64,000 nt of DNA from Lentinula raphanica (lineage: Eukaryota; Basidiomycota; Agaricomycetes; Agaricales; Omphalotaceae). The position numbers were made by a program, and so were the translations under genes. The notes beneath the pieces were generated by a model. It had not been told where the DNA came from, did no database searches, and worked only from the letters and a program-made list of their open reading frames with translations. The stretch covers positions 102,150-166,149 of the forward strand of contig JANVFP010000054.1 of the NCBI GenBank assembly GCA_027919835.1, given 5' to 3'. Positions within the stretch are counted from its first letter, which is position 1; each line of letters begins with the position of its first letter. This document shows, in pieces, positions 46,188 to 56,729 of the stretch.

Positions 46188-48267
46188 TTAGAAATTGCCA
46201 TTGGTCCCCCACTCTTGGGCCCAAGGATCCGTTGTATCATCATGATCGAAAGCTTGTGGTATAGCCTCTGTGACTTTGCTTGGAGAACCCGAGCGGCTGG
46301 CACTTTCGCCATGACTGCTGTTCCCTGTTTGCCGTTGATCTGAGATGTGGAAGTCGAGTCAACATGGTGTTCGTGAGACAAAGTACACCGTATACCCTCA
46401 CCGTCGTTATCGGTGTCATCCTGACCATTCCTATCTTTCTTACGGTCCGACCACGCACGGTCACGTCCGCGTCCAGTCTTCGATTTCTTCGCTCCCTCTT
46501 TCCGTCTCTTCGCAGCCTCTTCCTCTCTTTTCATCTTCTTCGCCACTTGACAAATCCCTTTCGAACAAAGCGGTCCATGCACAGGACACTCCTTTTTACT
46601 TTCTCTCTCGGCATCCTGCAAGACTACATCTTCCCACAAGTTCTGTTTGACGGTCTCTGTCGTCACATCGTACTCGACATCCGCCACGTCAATCCCAGGC
46701 GGTCCGTCTTGCAAAGCACCCATGGGAAATTCGGGGTCGGGATCGTCCTCGTCAGTGAGTAAGCTTTCGTAAACTTTGTCCATCTCATCAGCAACGATCA
46801 TGGTGTTCACGCCTTGGACTACGACATCAACTTCATCCTCATCAGCGGCACCGATAGGAAACTCGGTATCTACTTCAGAAGCCCAGTCTAATTTCGATGG
46901 AGAGTCGGAAGAAGAGCCCGAGGTTGCTGTGCGAATGAGTTCAGATGGCGCAGCAGGAGTGTTTGTTGAGATACGTGGAAGACCAGGTGGATACTGTAGA
47001 GGAGGAGAAGAAGCAGAAGAAGCAGAAGAAGAAGGAGGAGATAGTCCTGTCTTCACGGGTTTCGGTAAAACTTTCGTAGAGGTAGACTGCGGCGCGGCAC
47101 CTTGAAGCTTCTTGCCCCAAGCACCTTGAAGCGGTTTTGACACTGCGACAGATGATCCATTGGATGTCGAAGGGGGAGGAAAGAGTGTCGCAGCATCCTT
47201 TGGCTTAACCCAGACATTCGGTGGAGCTTTCACAGCTGATGGGACGTTGGAGCGAGCAGTTGGTTTGATTACTATGACATAAAATTTTCGGTCGCAGAAA
47301 GGTCAAAATGAATAGAGAGCAGTCATACCAGGAGGCCTACTACCGTTATTACTCGCTCTAGTAATCAAAGGTGTTGTGTTACTCCAAGTCACACGTTGAG
47401 TTTCCGCAGAAGAACCTGCTGTGCCTTGAACCCACGCACTAGAACCTACGACTGCGAGGAGGTGAGAAGAGTGCAGATACTATGGATGAGGAAGCTCGTA
47501 CCTGGTTGAACAGGTCTGGGAGGAGGGGGAAAGCTGGCCACTGGTAAAGGTTGGCAGATTCTTTTGCTTGTTTTGTCTTCTGCGGGGAGATTACACCAAT
47601 GGGTCGAGGGATAAGGATATTTGAAAGCTCTACAAAGCGGGAATGGCTCAGTGGCAGATGTTGGAACACGAACAAAGGGAGTACTCGTACGATAGCGATT
47701 GCGGAACGTTCAGCCACTCATCTCTTACATTGATGGTTTTCCAGCCTTTAACGTGAAATAATGATGTTTGAGCGACGGAATGACAAAGGCGAGAAATACC
47801 CAAGTACCATCTTTCTGTGCACCACGATGATCGTTATATACAGAGTAGAATATCTGAGAACAACATTCTCGCTCTTCCGAGTTTGGATTCTTCAAGAAGT
47901 CCTTCCTACATAGAGTCAACCAAGCTGCAAGCAGATAGCACTTGACGAGATATCGCACCATCTATGCTCACCAAGCAAGTTCCGATGTTCATCTTCTTGG
48001 AAAGCTCGGTCGACTTCGATGATGACCATTCCCCGTGCCTATAACTATTCGTCAGAATGACGGTCGAGTATACGAAGTAGGTATACTCACTGTGGGCTTG
48101 TACATGATAGCGATGAGATACTCCTTCTTGATACACGATGCGATCCAACGTGAGAACGTTATCTGGTCCTCCCTGAGCTTCCAGTTAGAGTTGAGAGGGT
48201 AAGGGAAGCAGATCGTAAAGTAACGCGTGTTTATGTCACCGGGAGGTGTTGGACTTCGTGTGGGCAT
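46188..48267 (-). CDS. Conserved fungal protein with CPVHGPLCSKGIC motif (copy 1)
   Basis: The start at 48267 gives MPTRSPTPPGDINTRYFTIC. Six or so exons follow: IEVDRAFQEDEHRNLL; AWLTLCRKDFLKNPNSEE with GTWVFLAFVIPSLKHH; short linkers; then the large exon to about 46345 (APPNVWVKPKDAATLFPPPS, a Ser/Pro region, an acidic region, LWEDVVLQDAERESKKECPV, the Cys/His cluster CPVHGPLCSKGIC, and a Lys/Arg-rich helix). A last exon spliced over an intron at about 46283-46345 gives SHGESASRSGSPSK, DHDDTTDPWAQEWGTNGNF and stop at 46188. I recall basidiomycete proteins with this Cys/His cluster and a DPW end but no established function. The cluster could bind zinc, which is inferred. Confidence 0.7.
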
Positions 48268-48846
48268 TTCGTGCAGTTAATCTGGTCAAACTTGAAAGCC
48301 ACTGAAGATTGATCCAAGGTTAATATAACCTGCAAGTCAGCACGCACATATCAGTTTGAGTTGCGCAGCGAGAGAGTTTGTGTCTGTAATGGATGGATGG
48401 AAAGGTATAATAATAATAGATAGAGAAGGTGAGTAGCTGGTGAGTCTGGTGAGAGCTGCGCCTGCAGCAGGTAGTAAACTTTATTCAGTACATAAGCGCT
48501 CATGAGCGTCTAGAAAGGACTCTCACGCCTCTCCTTCGATAGGGGCCTTTATCATTTCTGAGAAGCAGCGATTAAGCTTGAGTCCCTCTAGTCGAGTGTC
48601 TTTGACAGCGAGAGCAATGAGTGTTACAATAAAATATTGCAAAGGCATTCAAAAGTCGATATCAATTGAGTAGCATCCACCAAACAAGTACACGAATAGA
48701 AGATCGCTGCCCAATGTGATAAACATGCCTTCCCTCTCCCCTATTTCCTCCTTCTATCCCTCTATTGCAAGCTTTTTATCCCAGTGCGTCCTTGCCGCAC
48801 TCTTCTCGTCTTGAATGTGATCGTACCATGATTGCGGAACCTCGTA
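48268..48846. other. Intergenic region upstream of the CPVHGP gene (copy 1)
   Basis: The stretch contains a TAATAATAATAGATAGAGA simple repeat near 48408 and otherwise no recognised feature. Promoter elements for the gene starting at 48267 should be here. Copy 2 has several deletions in the same stretch. Confidence 0.3.
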
Positions 48847-49332
48847 TCATTTATCAAATTGCGGAAGTTGGAGCACGACACGTTCCATCCAATCAACACA
48901 GGTCCCGCCTACTTTAGAGACTGCGATCTCCATCAGAGTATCGTCCACAAGCTTTTTGGTGACTGTCTCGTCTGTGACTTTTGGGCTCTCAAGGTACAAG
49001 ACGCCAAGTGACTGGACAGTAGCTCTCTCTTCAATAACCCTTTTCTCCAAATCCTGTTTCGGCGCCTCACCCGAAACTAAACACGGCACAAGCTTTGTAT
49101 TGCGATCCGTAGGAGGAAACTTCGTCCCATCAACCTTGGAAGTCGAAATCCCTGGCTCACCGTACTTGGGCATTTGTGCGTGAACGAAATAGTCACCAAT
49201 CAGCAAAACTTGATGCAGGGTGTCTTTGAGCTTGTAGAGCTTCACTTCGTAAGCTAAAAATTCTGTCAGCAGACAACATCCCCATCAGATGACTCAGACT
49301 ACCTGTGGTACCAGAAGGTGGTGCTGAAGAGG
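48847..49332 (-). CDS. Unknown protein, 3' exons only (copy 1)
   Basis: Exons 49303-49332 and 48847-49253 join in frame (SSAPPSGTTAYEVKLYKLKD). The long exon gives LHQVLLIGDYFVHAQMPKYG, TKFPPTDRNTKLVPCLVSGE, a Glu/Lys helix and a C-terminal VDWMERVVLQLPQFDK. Upstream exons were not found with confidence. No family was recognised. The fold looks globular with mixed content. The frame is broken in copy 2. Confidence 0.45.
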
Positions 49333-49587
49333 CTGTTCGAAAGGAATGATCAGGTTATGCGACTACACAAACATATTTGAAGATTGGAACTGTATTCACG
49401 GTTTGTACGACGTTCCAGTAGGTGAGTGTTGGAAAGGGGCATCGCCGCCGCGTATAGGAAAGTTGTGAGGACACAACTCAAAGCGATCAAGTGCGAAGGC
49501 ATAAACAGCATTTTGGGCTAGTAATTGCCAAAAGGTTAATGATTAGTCGACGTGTGTCTTGAACGATGAATAACAATTCTCACATGA

Positions 49588-49820
49588 TACTAATCTGGAA
49601 AACTATATTGGGCCTGGACTCTCTAGGTAACACCAGGGACACCCCCCAAATCCTTGGCCTTCTTCATTTGCCTGAGAGATATTCCAAGGATACCCAGGGC
49701 AGCCTGGGGCAGCCCAGGGATCCTAAAGATCCTGTAAAGCTCTCAGGCTAACAAGGATTTGGGGGGTGTCCCTGTGGAATCACAGAGACCAGAGGCAAAT
49801 GGGTGTTTTCCAGATTAGTA
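49588..49820. mobile_element. Foldback/MITE-like element, family with core GACACCCCCCAAATCC (copy A)
   Basis: The stretch is a long imperfect palindrome. Outer arms TACTAATCTGGAAAAC (49588) and its reverse complement (ending 49820) enclose an inner inverted pair CAGGGACACCCCCCAAATCC (from 49634) and its complement (ending 49774). Inside those is a third pair, GCCTGAGAG and CTCTCAGGC. There is no coding capacity. It could form one long hairpin as DNA or RNA. Another element at 50603-50826 shares only the inner core. Confidence 0.78.
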
Positions 49821-50602
49821 CTATGTACTACAGTTTTGTTTCTTGACAACAAATTTTGAGTGTATATCAAAAGATATGATGAAGGATGTCGGTAATTGGC
49901 GAGAGATAAGACGAACTGGAGAATATCAGGTGAGTCAGAGATGTGATTATCGTTGAAGACCATTTAAAAGCCATACCGAACCAGCGCTGTCGAGGGACTT
50001 CAAGTGGGGAAAAAAGGCTAGTTTCGCAGTCCTTTTATGAGGTCCTGTGGGTGTCTACGTAAGTTTAAAGACGAAACATTCCGATTGTTTCCACTTTTTT
50101 CCTTGGACAAAATCTCTGATGATCTGCGCAGATTCTGCGTGTTTCGCTTGAAGTTGTAGTACTGCACGGACCATCTGATCTGTACATGACTATCGCGGCT
50201 GTGCTCTAAATGTGCAGATAAAGATACTGATATGAGAGAAACATCTGGGTGTTTGCCCCGTCATTCTACATCCCTTGAGTGTTTAGAGGCGACGCAAGAG
50301 CTACTAGCTTACCACTAGGGTCCGTCTGGTTTTTGTTCAACGGGAAGCACGCTGCACTGGGAAGCACAGAGAAACAGATGAGGGTTGTAAGTTGTTGTGA
50401 GGGTGTTTTAGGATGTAGATACGCCCACGCATGGTACCGAGAGGCTATACGCAATAGCAACTGAATAGCGAATACATTGTGGGCCTTGTGGACGAGTGAT
50501 TGAAGAGCAGAATACTGAGAAGAGATGAGAACTGAGTAGTGAGGGTGTTTCAAGCCGTTTCAAGGTGAGATATCTTGAGTTTTTGGCATGAGGCCTGAAG
50601 CA
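49821..50602. other. Stretch between the two foldback elements
   Basis: No gene was recognised; short open frames on both strands look like chance. 49821-49942 still belongs to the duplicated segment. Confidence 0.3.
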
Positions 50603-50826
50603 CATCAGCAAAATCACTCTATCCCTGGAGACCCTAGAGACACCCCCCAAATCCTGAGCAGCCTGAGAGTACTAAAAGTACTTTGGAGTCTCTGAGAGTA
50701 CTTTGAATGTCTTTGAAGATCTCTGAGGGTGCTAAATTTTCTCTGAGCACTCTGAAAGTGATAAAATCTCTCTAGGATTTGGGGGGTGTCTCTGGAGACT
50801 CCAGAGACAGAGTGATTTTGCTGATG
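50603..50826. mobile_element. Foldback/MITE-like element, same core, different arms (copy B)
   Basis: The outer arms are CATCAGCAAAATCACTCT (50603-50620) and its exact complement (50809-50826). The inner pair AGAGACACCCCCCAAATCCT (from 50636) has its complement ending at about 50793. The interior again folds back (GAGTACTAAAAGTACT, CTCTGAG words). The core is shared with 49588-49820 but the outer arms are unrelated to those of that element. Confidence 0.76.
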
Positions 50827-51384
50827 CAGGTGCTATCAGATGGTGGTGCTAAGCGTCACCGAAGGCGCATGGAGTGAGATAGATTTACCATATAGTAGCA
50901 TATACCACGCCCTATAGGAGCCTACATAGGACACCGTAGGCGATTGCATTGCTTCAGAGCGATACACCAGTGATAAGCCTGTGCTTTGATTTGCTATCAG
51001 TCGGGCACTTTGCAGCCTTTTCTCAAATGGCATCTATGTAAAACGCAGATCCAAGAGCCAGAATATGTGCAAGTTCAATGAACCCTAGTCTCTAAACATG
51101 AAAAACAAGAAACAAGTTGTATGCCCGGGTAGACGGCATCTGACGGCATCTGACCCGTCTCGCCGTCGGCGGAGCTCGACAGAGGCATCGGCCCCCAAGC
51201 GCTGAGCTTTTTTTCGGTCACAGCCGCACCTTGCAATTCAACTTCCATCTTCAAAGTTCAATCCAATGTTCATGATCTCAACTTGCTCTATTGACCAGTT
51301 GCAATCCTGCTCACATTTGAACATCCAGAGTTGCTACCATCGGCCACAAGGATAGGTCTTGTCAGTGATGGACAAGTCATTGAC
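50827..51384. other. Region between foldback element and retrotransposon
   Basis: There is no supported gene. Near 51133-51160 a short direct repeat ACGGCATCTG occurs twice. The true left edge of the retrotransposon could lie inside this stretch. Confidence 0.3.
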
Positions 51385-51523
51385 TGAGCGAGAGGCTAGC
51401 AGAGCTAGCTTCTCAGAGGATAAGATAAGCAAGGCAATGATGGCCGGTCTCGGTGCCTTGAGCGCTTAACTCTTCTCAACTGTGCCACCATTGCCGTTGC
51501 TGCTGAACTAGGTTTTTTGAGAC
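51385..51523 (+). repeat. Left 139-bp direct repeat of the retrotransposon
   Basis: It matches 58431-58569 over 139 bp with four differences, and all four are CpG in the right copy and CpA or TpG here. It contains GCTAGCAGAGCTAGC and ends GGTTTTTTGAGAC. Confidence 0.93.
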
Positions 51524-51586
51524 TTCCTCAACTTCTACCTCCTTTTCCTCACGCGTTTTCACAACGAACATCATACCGGGCTCGAC

Positions 51587-53341
51587 ATGACACAGCATAC
51601 ACCCAATAAAGTCGACGAAACACGCGCCAAACTCTCAGGGATTCGACGCGCAGGTCCTTCCATCGCTCAGGAGGGAAGGCAGAGGAGAACACACGTAGCA
51701 GGCTTGGAAGCTTTCTTGAAGAAACTGCCTCTGGAGCAAAAGTTGAAGAAAAATTATGGGATAGAGGAGAAGAACCTTGAGAGGAGGGAGAAGCATGCAA
51801 AATTTGAGGCAGGACTGGAGCAGGAGGATGGTTCACCCACGGCCTTGTTGATATCGGTTTCTTCCGAAGAATAGAACACCATACGTAGGAGCAAGACGCT
51901 CTTCGAGCGGGTCAAAGACTACATCCCAGCAAAATTCTTAGCGTGGATGCTGGAGATAAACGACGCCAAGGACGAGGTGAGGACGAGCAAGAACCAGCCC
52001 CCTACCCAACGAGCGGACACACTGGACTCCACCGCTGGTGCGGCTCACGCAACTCTCGAGGAACTTGTCGAGACGGAAGCAGATCCAACAAAAGCAAGGA
52101 CTATTGAGATTCCACATCCTCTTCTTCCTATGGCTTCCTACCACTGCTACCTTCCTTTGCCCATTTTCACGGACGAAAACCTTCTGTTCATCAAGAACAA
52201 CCTCTCGACCTTCAAAACCGAGAAAATCTACCTGCCAAACACCACCGAAAAGACCACAATCTTGCTACTCAGTGACATCACCGAAAAACTCGGGATCGAC
52301 CGGGCAAAAACTACATCGAGCGAAGGCCTTTCCTACCCAAAATTTCAGCGGGCAGCGGCAAATTTCTTTAGGTTCGAGACTGAGCGGGACCCCAAAGGCA
52401 AGGAGGGAAATCGTTTGAAGTGGACCCAGAGCCATTTTCTCTTCTGGATGAACTGCCCGGATGCGGAAGACACATACCACATCTGGAAGCCAAGGGAATA
52501 CGAGATGCGAGTCGACCGACAGAACTACAATACAGCTTTTGATATCAACAATTATTGTCTTGCCTGGAATCGCATCCAGATGACTATTGATAACCAGCAA
52601 TCCCCAGCCACAATGTAAGGCCAACTCCATACCTAAATTCGCAGCTCAATTCTAACTCCAATTCTAATTTGAACTCCTAGTTTTGTCCCTCAGGCAGCAT
52701 CGGTACCAACCACAGAAAGTGGACCGAGCTCAGCCAGGAGGTAAGCTCTAACGTTCTTCATTCCTACAACTCCCAACTCCTAAACTCGCTCCTTGAACTC
52801 TAAATCCAACTCTTGAACTCTTATCTAACTCTCAACTCCCAATTCTTTGAATCTTTCCAATTACTAACAATTCAATAGAAATGACTCTCAGCTACGTCAA
52901 AAGCACCAGCCAGAGGCAACTTCGTCCTCGGAGCCCTTTCCGAAAGGCAGCAAGGGTGACACCCGCGACCATTGCTGCCTTGGATGCGCAAAAGCGGGGC
53001 ACTCGGCTACCAACCACACTGGTCGTCACGGCCCACTCCTCTGGGCGTGTTGGGTTAACACCCCAAAGGGATTCGTTCTTGGACTTCCTGAGGGGCCAGA
53101 GCGACGCATCTGCTACCAGTGGAACATCAAGGGTTACTGCACTTCGAAGGACTGCCCCAACGTCCATGTCTGCAGTGTTTCTGCGGTGTTGCGCGGTTTT
53201 TCCGCGCAGGCGTGCAATGATCAAAAAGATCAACTTAGACTGTTGCATAGTATCAATAAGGACTGTAGTGAGCCCGAACTAGCAGTCAAACTTGTGTCAG
53301 TATCAGCTAGGATACAGATCCTTTGGCAGGATCAGCCATGA
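51587..53341 (+). pseudogene. Gag-like protein of the retrotransposon (two introns, one nonsense codon)
   Basis: The frame runs 51587-52614, 52681-52740 and 52879-53341, with GT..AG introns that keep phase, and is interrupted by TAG at 51872-51874. The first exon gives a coiled-coil-like start (LKKNYGIEEKNLERREK) and a globular part with LPIFTDENLLFIKNN and GLSYPKFQRAAANFFRFE, typical of DIRS gag proteins. The last exon has a zinc knuckle-like CCLGCAKAGHSATNH and a CCCH-like ICYQWNIKGYCTSKDCPNVH. The introns are built of AACTC-type repeats. Spliceosomal introns are known from DIRS-like elements. Confidence 0.72.
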
Positions 53342-54903
53342 ATATCCACTTAGAGCTATTGCTCGCACCCTTGGTCGGGGATCCCTCAAGAATGCTGACT
53401 ACTGATACGAGCACACCAAGGGAATATCGACTTAGTATCAAGATCTGCCGGATCGGCACAACTGAGTTTGGTACTTGGCTGTAATGACGGAAATTTCACT
53501 TGATCTAGCAGATCAGAGACGATGAGAGCCTATCCGGACGAGTTACCACACGGAAACCCTACGCAAAGTAGCGGAAACCGTCGGAAACATGATGATCTAG
53601 CATTTCCGTGGCAGTACGGGTGAAACCCGCAGTGGAAACACGCATATGTTCAAGTTCTAAACTGGGATATAGCATATGCTATGTACAGCTTTGACCAGCA
53701 CTCACAGAAACGCGCGGAAACCTACGGAAAACACTTCTGAAGCATTTACCTTCGTTGTCCGCTCCAGAACCCCAGGCTATATGCATACCGTTCGAAAGCT
53801 ACGGACCAGACCTACCTGATCCGCGAGATCAACCACTGTTACGAGTCCATCTCATTAACTTGGGAAGACCACTACCATTCCGCGGAAGCAAATTCGTCGG
53901 AAACACTTGAGCAACACAGGCAGGAGCCACTCTGACAAGTTAGGCACCCTAGCATGTGGATGCTGCACAGACCATGGTCGGAACTTGCTTGGTCTTCTAG
54001 ATCTGGCAAAAGTACGACGAAATATGGACAAGTTTCATCTTTTTCTCTGTTTTCCTTACTATTTCCTTGCGTGTTTGTATCGTTTCAGTCATATTTTACT
54101 ATTTAAGTGTATATTATCGGACTCCGTCCGTAGAAATAGCTAGATCTACTAGATCAAGGACAAATATGGGTATCGGACTTTTTGTAGTGTACTTAAAGAC
54201 CTGTATCTGCACAAATAAAGGAAGTTTCGCGCCCAGATCTCTCTGAACTGGTAATCCTTTTCATCCATACGTGGGAGTAAAGGCTTCTAAGCCGTACCGG
54301 ACCTTGCAGATTAAGTGTGTTACTTCATCGCGATAAGCCCGACTTTTGAGTGGTTTGACTTGGTGTCTGTCACTTGCTAGTTGAAGGTAGACTCCGTTCC
54401 GGAGATACAGAGGACTTGGTCTCAGGTTGTGCCGAGTGAACGTGCAGAGTTTTGGTGGCTCTGTTCAAGTTGACACGTAGTGATTGGTGATCTGCGTGAT
54501 CTTCGAGGTTTTACTGAGAATAGTGATCAGTACTGCTTCACCCGGGAGCGGAATCGATTGGTCTACCATAACGTCTGGTACCCCGTTGCTTTCCGAGCCT
54601 AAAAACCCTTATCCGAGTGGAAGCCACTCAAAACAAACCCTTTAGTCCAGATCTTACGACTGGTATATCCGTGTCACTTCGTTCTGCTGACCAGTATTGC
54701 TGATCTAAAAGATCTTACAAGACTGCGTTCGACTTGAGATATAAGGTAGTGCAGAATCTCTGACAACGCCCCACACCTCGCTATAAATACAATTTGATTG
54801 ACGAATCCGTGAAGTCGTACTCTGTGTTCGTGCTAAGTGACCTGTCATAAGGCATTATACTAAGAACCGACTTTATACCTCGTTAGCGGGAACCCATCTC
54901 ACC
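53342..54903 (+). other. Long non-coding gap between gag and pol of the retrotransposon
   Basis: About 1.56 kb without a long frame. It contains repeated GCGGAAACC-type words (53560-53740), a TATAAATAC box at about 54783 and AAATAAAGG at about 54214. The TATA box 120 bp before the RT start suggests an internal promoter for pol. An inserted solo LTR is another possibility, but I found no flanking duplication. Confidence 0.4.
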
Positions 54904-56706
54904 ATGCCTTCACTTTCCAGTGTCGCTCCCGACCTAACTGAAATCTTCTACAAACTCTCCATTCCTCTGGTGCTCACTTATCACAATTTCTTGGACAGAA
55001 TACACTGTCGAGCTCCGCTCCCAAATACACCTGCAGATTATATTAAACTCTATGAACGCATCGTCACACCTTACAACGCCAACACTTTTGAACGCAAACT
55101 TGCAATCACTGACCTCACTCATCGATACCCAAACTTAGTCGACCATCTTCGCAATGGCTTCCCAATAGGCTATATGCCACTTCTGCATGAAACTTTCATC
55201 ATACCAAATCATCCTTCGGTAGCACAACATCCAGACATTGTCAGGAACTACATCAGAGACAAAGTAGAAGCAGGCCGTATGGCAGGTCCCTTCGACCGTG
55301 GTCAGGTCTTCCAAATCATGCGCGGCCACTTCTATGTCTCGCCGCTCATCGTTTCCACGCAAATACAAGCACCTGGCAAACCCGCCAAATATCGGGTATG
55401 CCGTCACCTATCAAAAGACACGTGCGACTCTCAAGGGTGACCCATGCCCTCGGTCAATTCTTTCATACAAAAGAAACTCTTTCCTACTCGTTTTGATACG
55501 GCGGTCAAAGTCGCCGACATGGTGGCCAATGCCCCACCTGGAACTCAAGCCTGCTCCCTCGACATTTAGAAATTCCATCGAATGTGCCCAGTCCTACCTG
55601 ACCATCGGCCCTACTTGGTGGTTCAGGATGACAAAGGAGAATTCTGGATCGACTTGTGCAACTGCTTTGGCCTTGCATCAGCTAGCAGCAGCTCCGGGAT
55701 GATCTCAAATGCCACTGTCGATATTTGGATCAAGAAAGGATTGGAAGTGATTCTCAAGTACGAAGACAACCTCGAACCTTTCCGGACTATGCTGGCAGAT
55801 GGGACCTACAGGTACACCAAAGCAGAGATGTTGAGGATGATAGAGGAACTGGACATCCCTTGGCACTTTTTCAAAGGGGATGGAGATTTTGTCTTTATCA
55901 CAAGGTTCATTGGTTTTCTCTGGGACCTTCAACGGAAACGGGTCAGTCTACCTGAAGAGAAACGACTCAAATACCTGGAGCGGATCTGCATATTCATCGC
56001 CAAATACTCACACGCTCAAGCTCCTCTCTCCAAAATTGAATCAATTCACGGCACACTTTGTCATATCGCATTCATCTACCATGATGGATGCACACACCTT
56101 CCGGCAATCTCAAACTTCATGGCTTCCTTCCACGGCTCCTTTGAGGAGACTCGGGGTCGATTCCCTAATCCTCAACTCATCTCAGAACTTCACTGGTGGA
56201 AACTTCGGCTGATGGACCCTTCATACTATCGCAAATTACGGCCTAGGGGTCCTCTCCAAGACTTAGGCATCTACACTGACGTGTCAACAGAATGGGGAAT
56301 CGGTATCATCATCCAGGGTAAATGGGCAGCATTCCAACTCCGACCGAACTGGAAGGTTCCTGGCCGAGGTATCTGCTGGTTAGAGACTGTCGCAGTTGAA
56401 CTTGCTGTCTACTTCCTTGAGGCCGATTCTTTTCACGACATATACTTGCTTTTCCGATGCGATAACAAGGGAACGGTTGGCGCCGTCGAAAAATCTCGCA
56501 GCCCAAATTATTGGATCAACAGTTCCGTACAGCGCATGTGTGGTGTTATTGGCCCACTCTTCATCCAGCCAGAAATTGTTTACATTCCTTCTAAAGAGAA
56601 TCCAGCAGATCCTATCTTGCGCGGGGAACCAGGACCACTGAACTCTAAACTTGAACTCTCTTTTCAGCTCCCAGACGAGCTCAACGAATTCCTCTTTTAT
56701 GTTTAG
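54904..56706 (+). pseudogene. Reverse transcriptase-RNase H of the retrotransposon, inactivated
   Basis: One frame from MPSLSSVAPDL is broken by TGA (55438-55440) and TAG (55567-55569). RT landmarks are VCRHLSKD, NAPPGTQACSLDI, KFHRMCPVLPDHRPYLVVQD, FGLASASSSSGMI, LKYEDNLEPFR and SKIESIHGTLCHIAFIY. The active site that is normally YEDD reads YEDN here (AAC at 55768-55770). The RNase H part has YTDVS, ETVAVELAV, RCDNKGTVGAVEK and YIPSKENPADP. The role was copying element RNA into DNA; this copy cannot do it. The TGA and the D-to-N change both fit CpG deamination. Confidence 0.85.
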
Positions 56707-56729
56707 GTTTGTAAACTCAGACTTCAACT

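Larger units (their letters stand above)
44589..49942. repeat. Segmental duplication, copy 1
   Basis: This stretch is colinear with 58653-64000 in the same orientation, offset 14059-14069 bp, with scattered substitutions and small indels. It covers array gene 5, the CPVHGP protein gene, a further gene fragment and a foldback element. The homology still runs at the window edge, so its full length is not known. Confidence 0.92.

Noticed and set aside
46142..46345. Longer C-terminus reading on to MYVQHTPSMITV for the CPVHGP protein
   Set aside because: Splicing an intron at about 46283-46345 gives a more protein-like end (DPWAQEWGTNGNF, stop at 46188) that fits the family as I recall it.
52892..53248. 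Minus-strand frame of 118 codons over the gag zinc-knuckle exon
   Set aside because: It is a shadow of the gag frame, which has zinc-finger motifs and splice continuity.
55298..55702. Alternative frame in the RT gene as evidence of a frameshift
   Set aside because: The RT motifs on both sides of 55440 and 55568 stay in one frame; the breaks are stop codons only.
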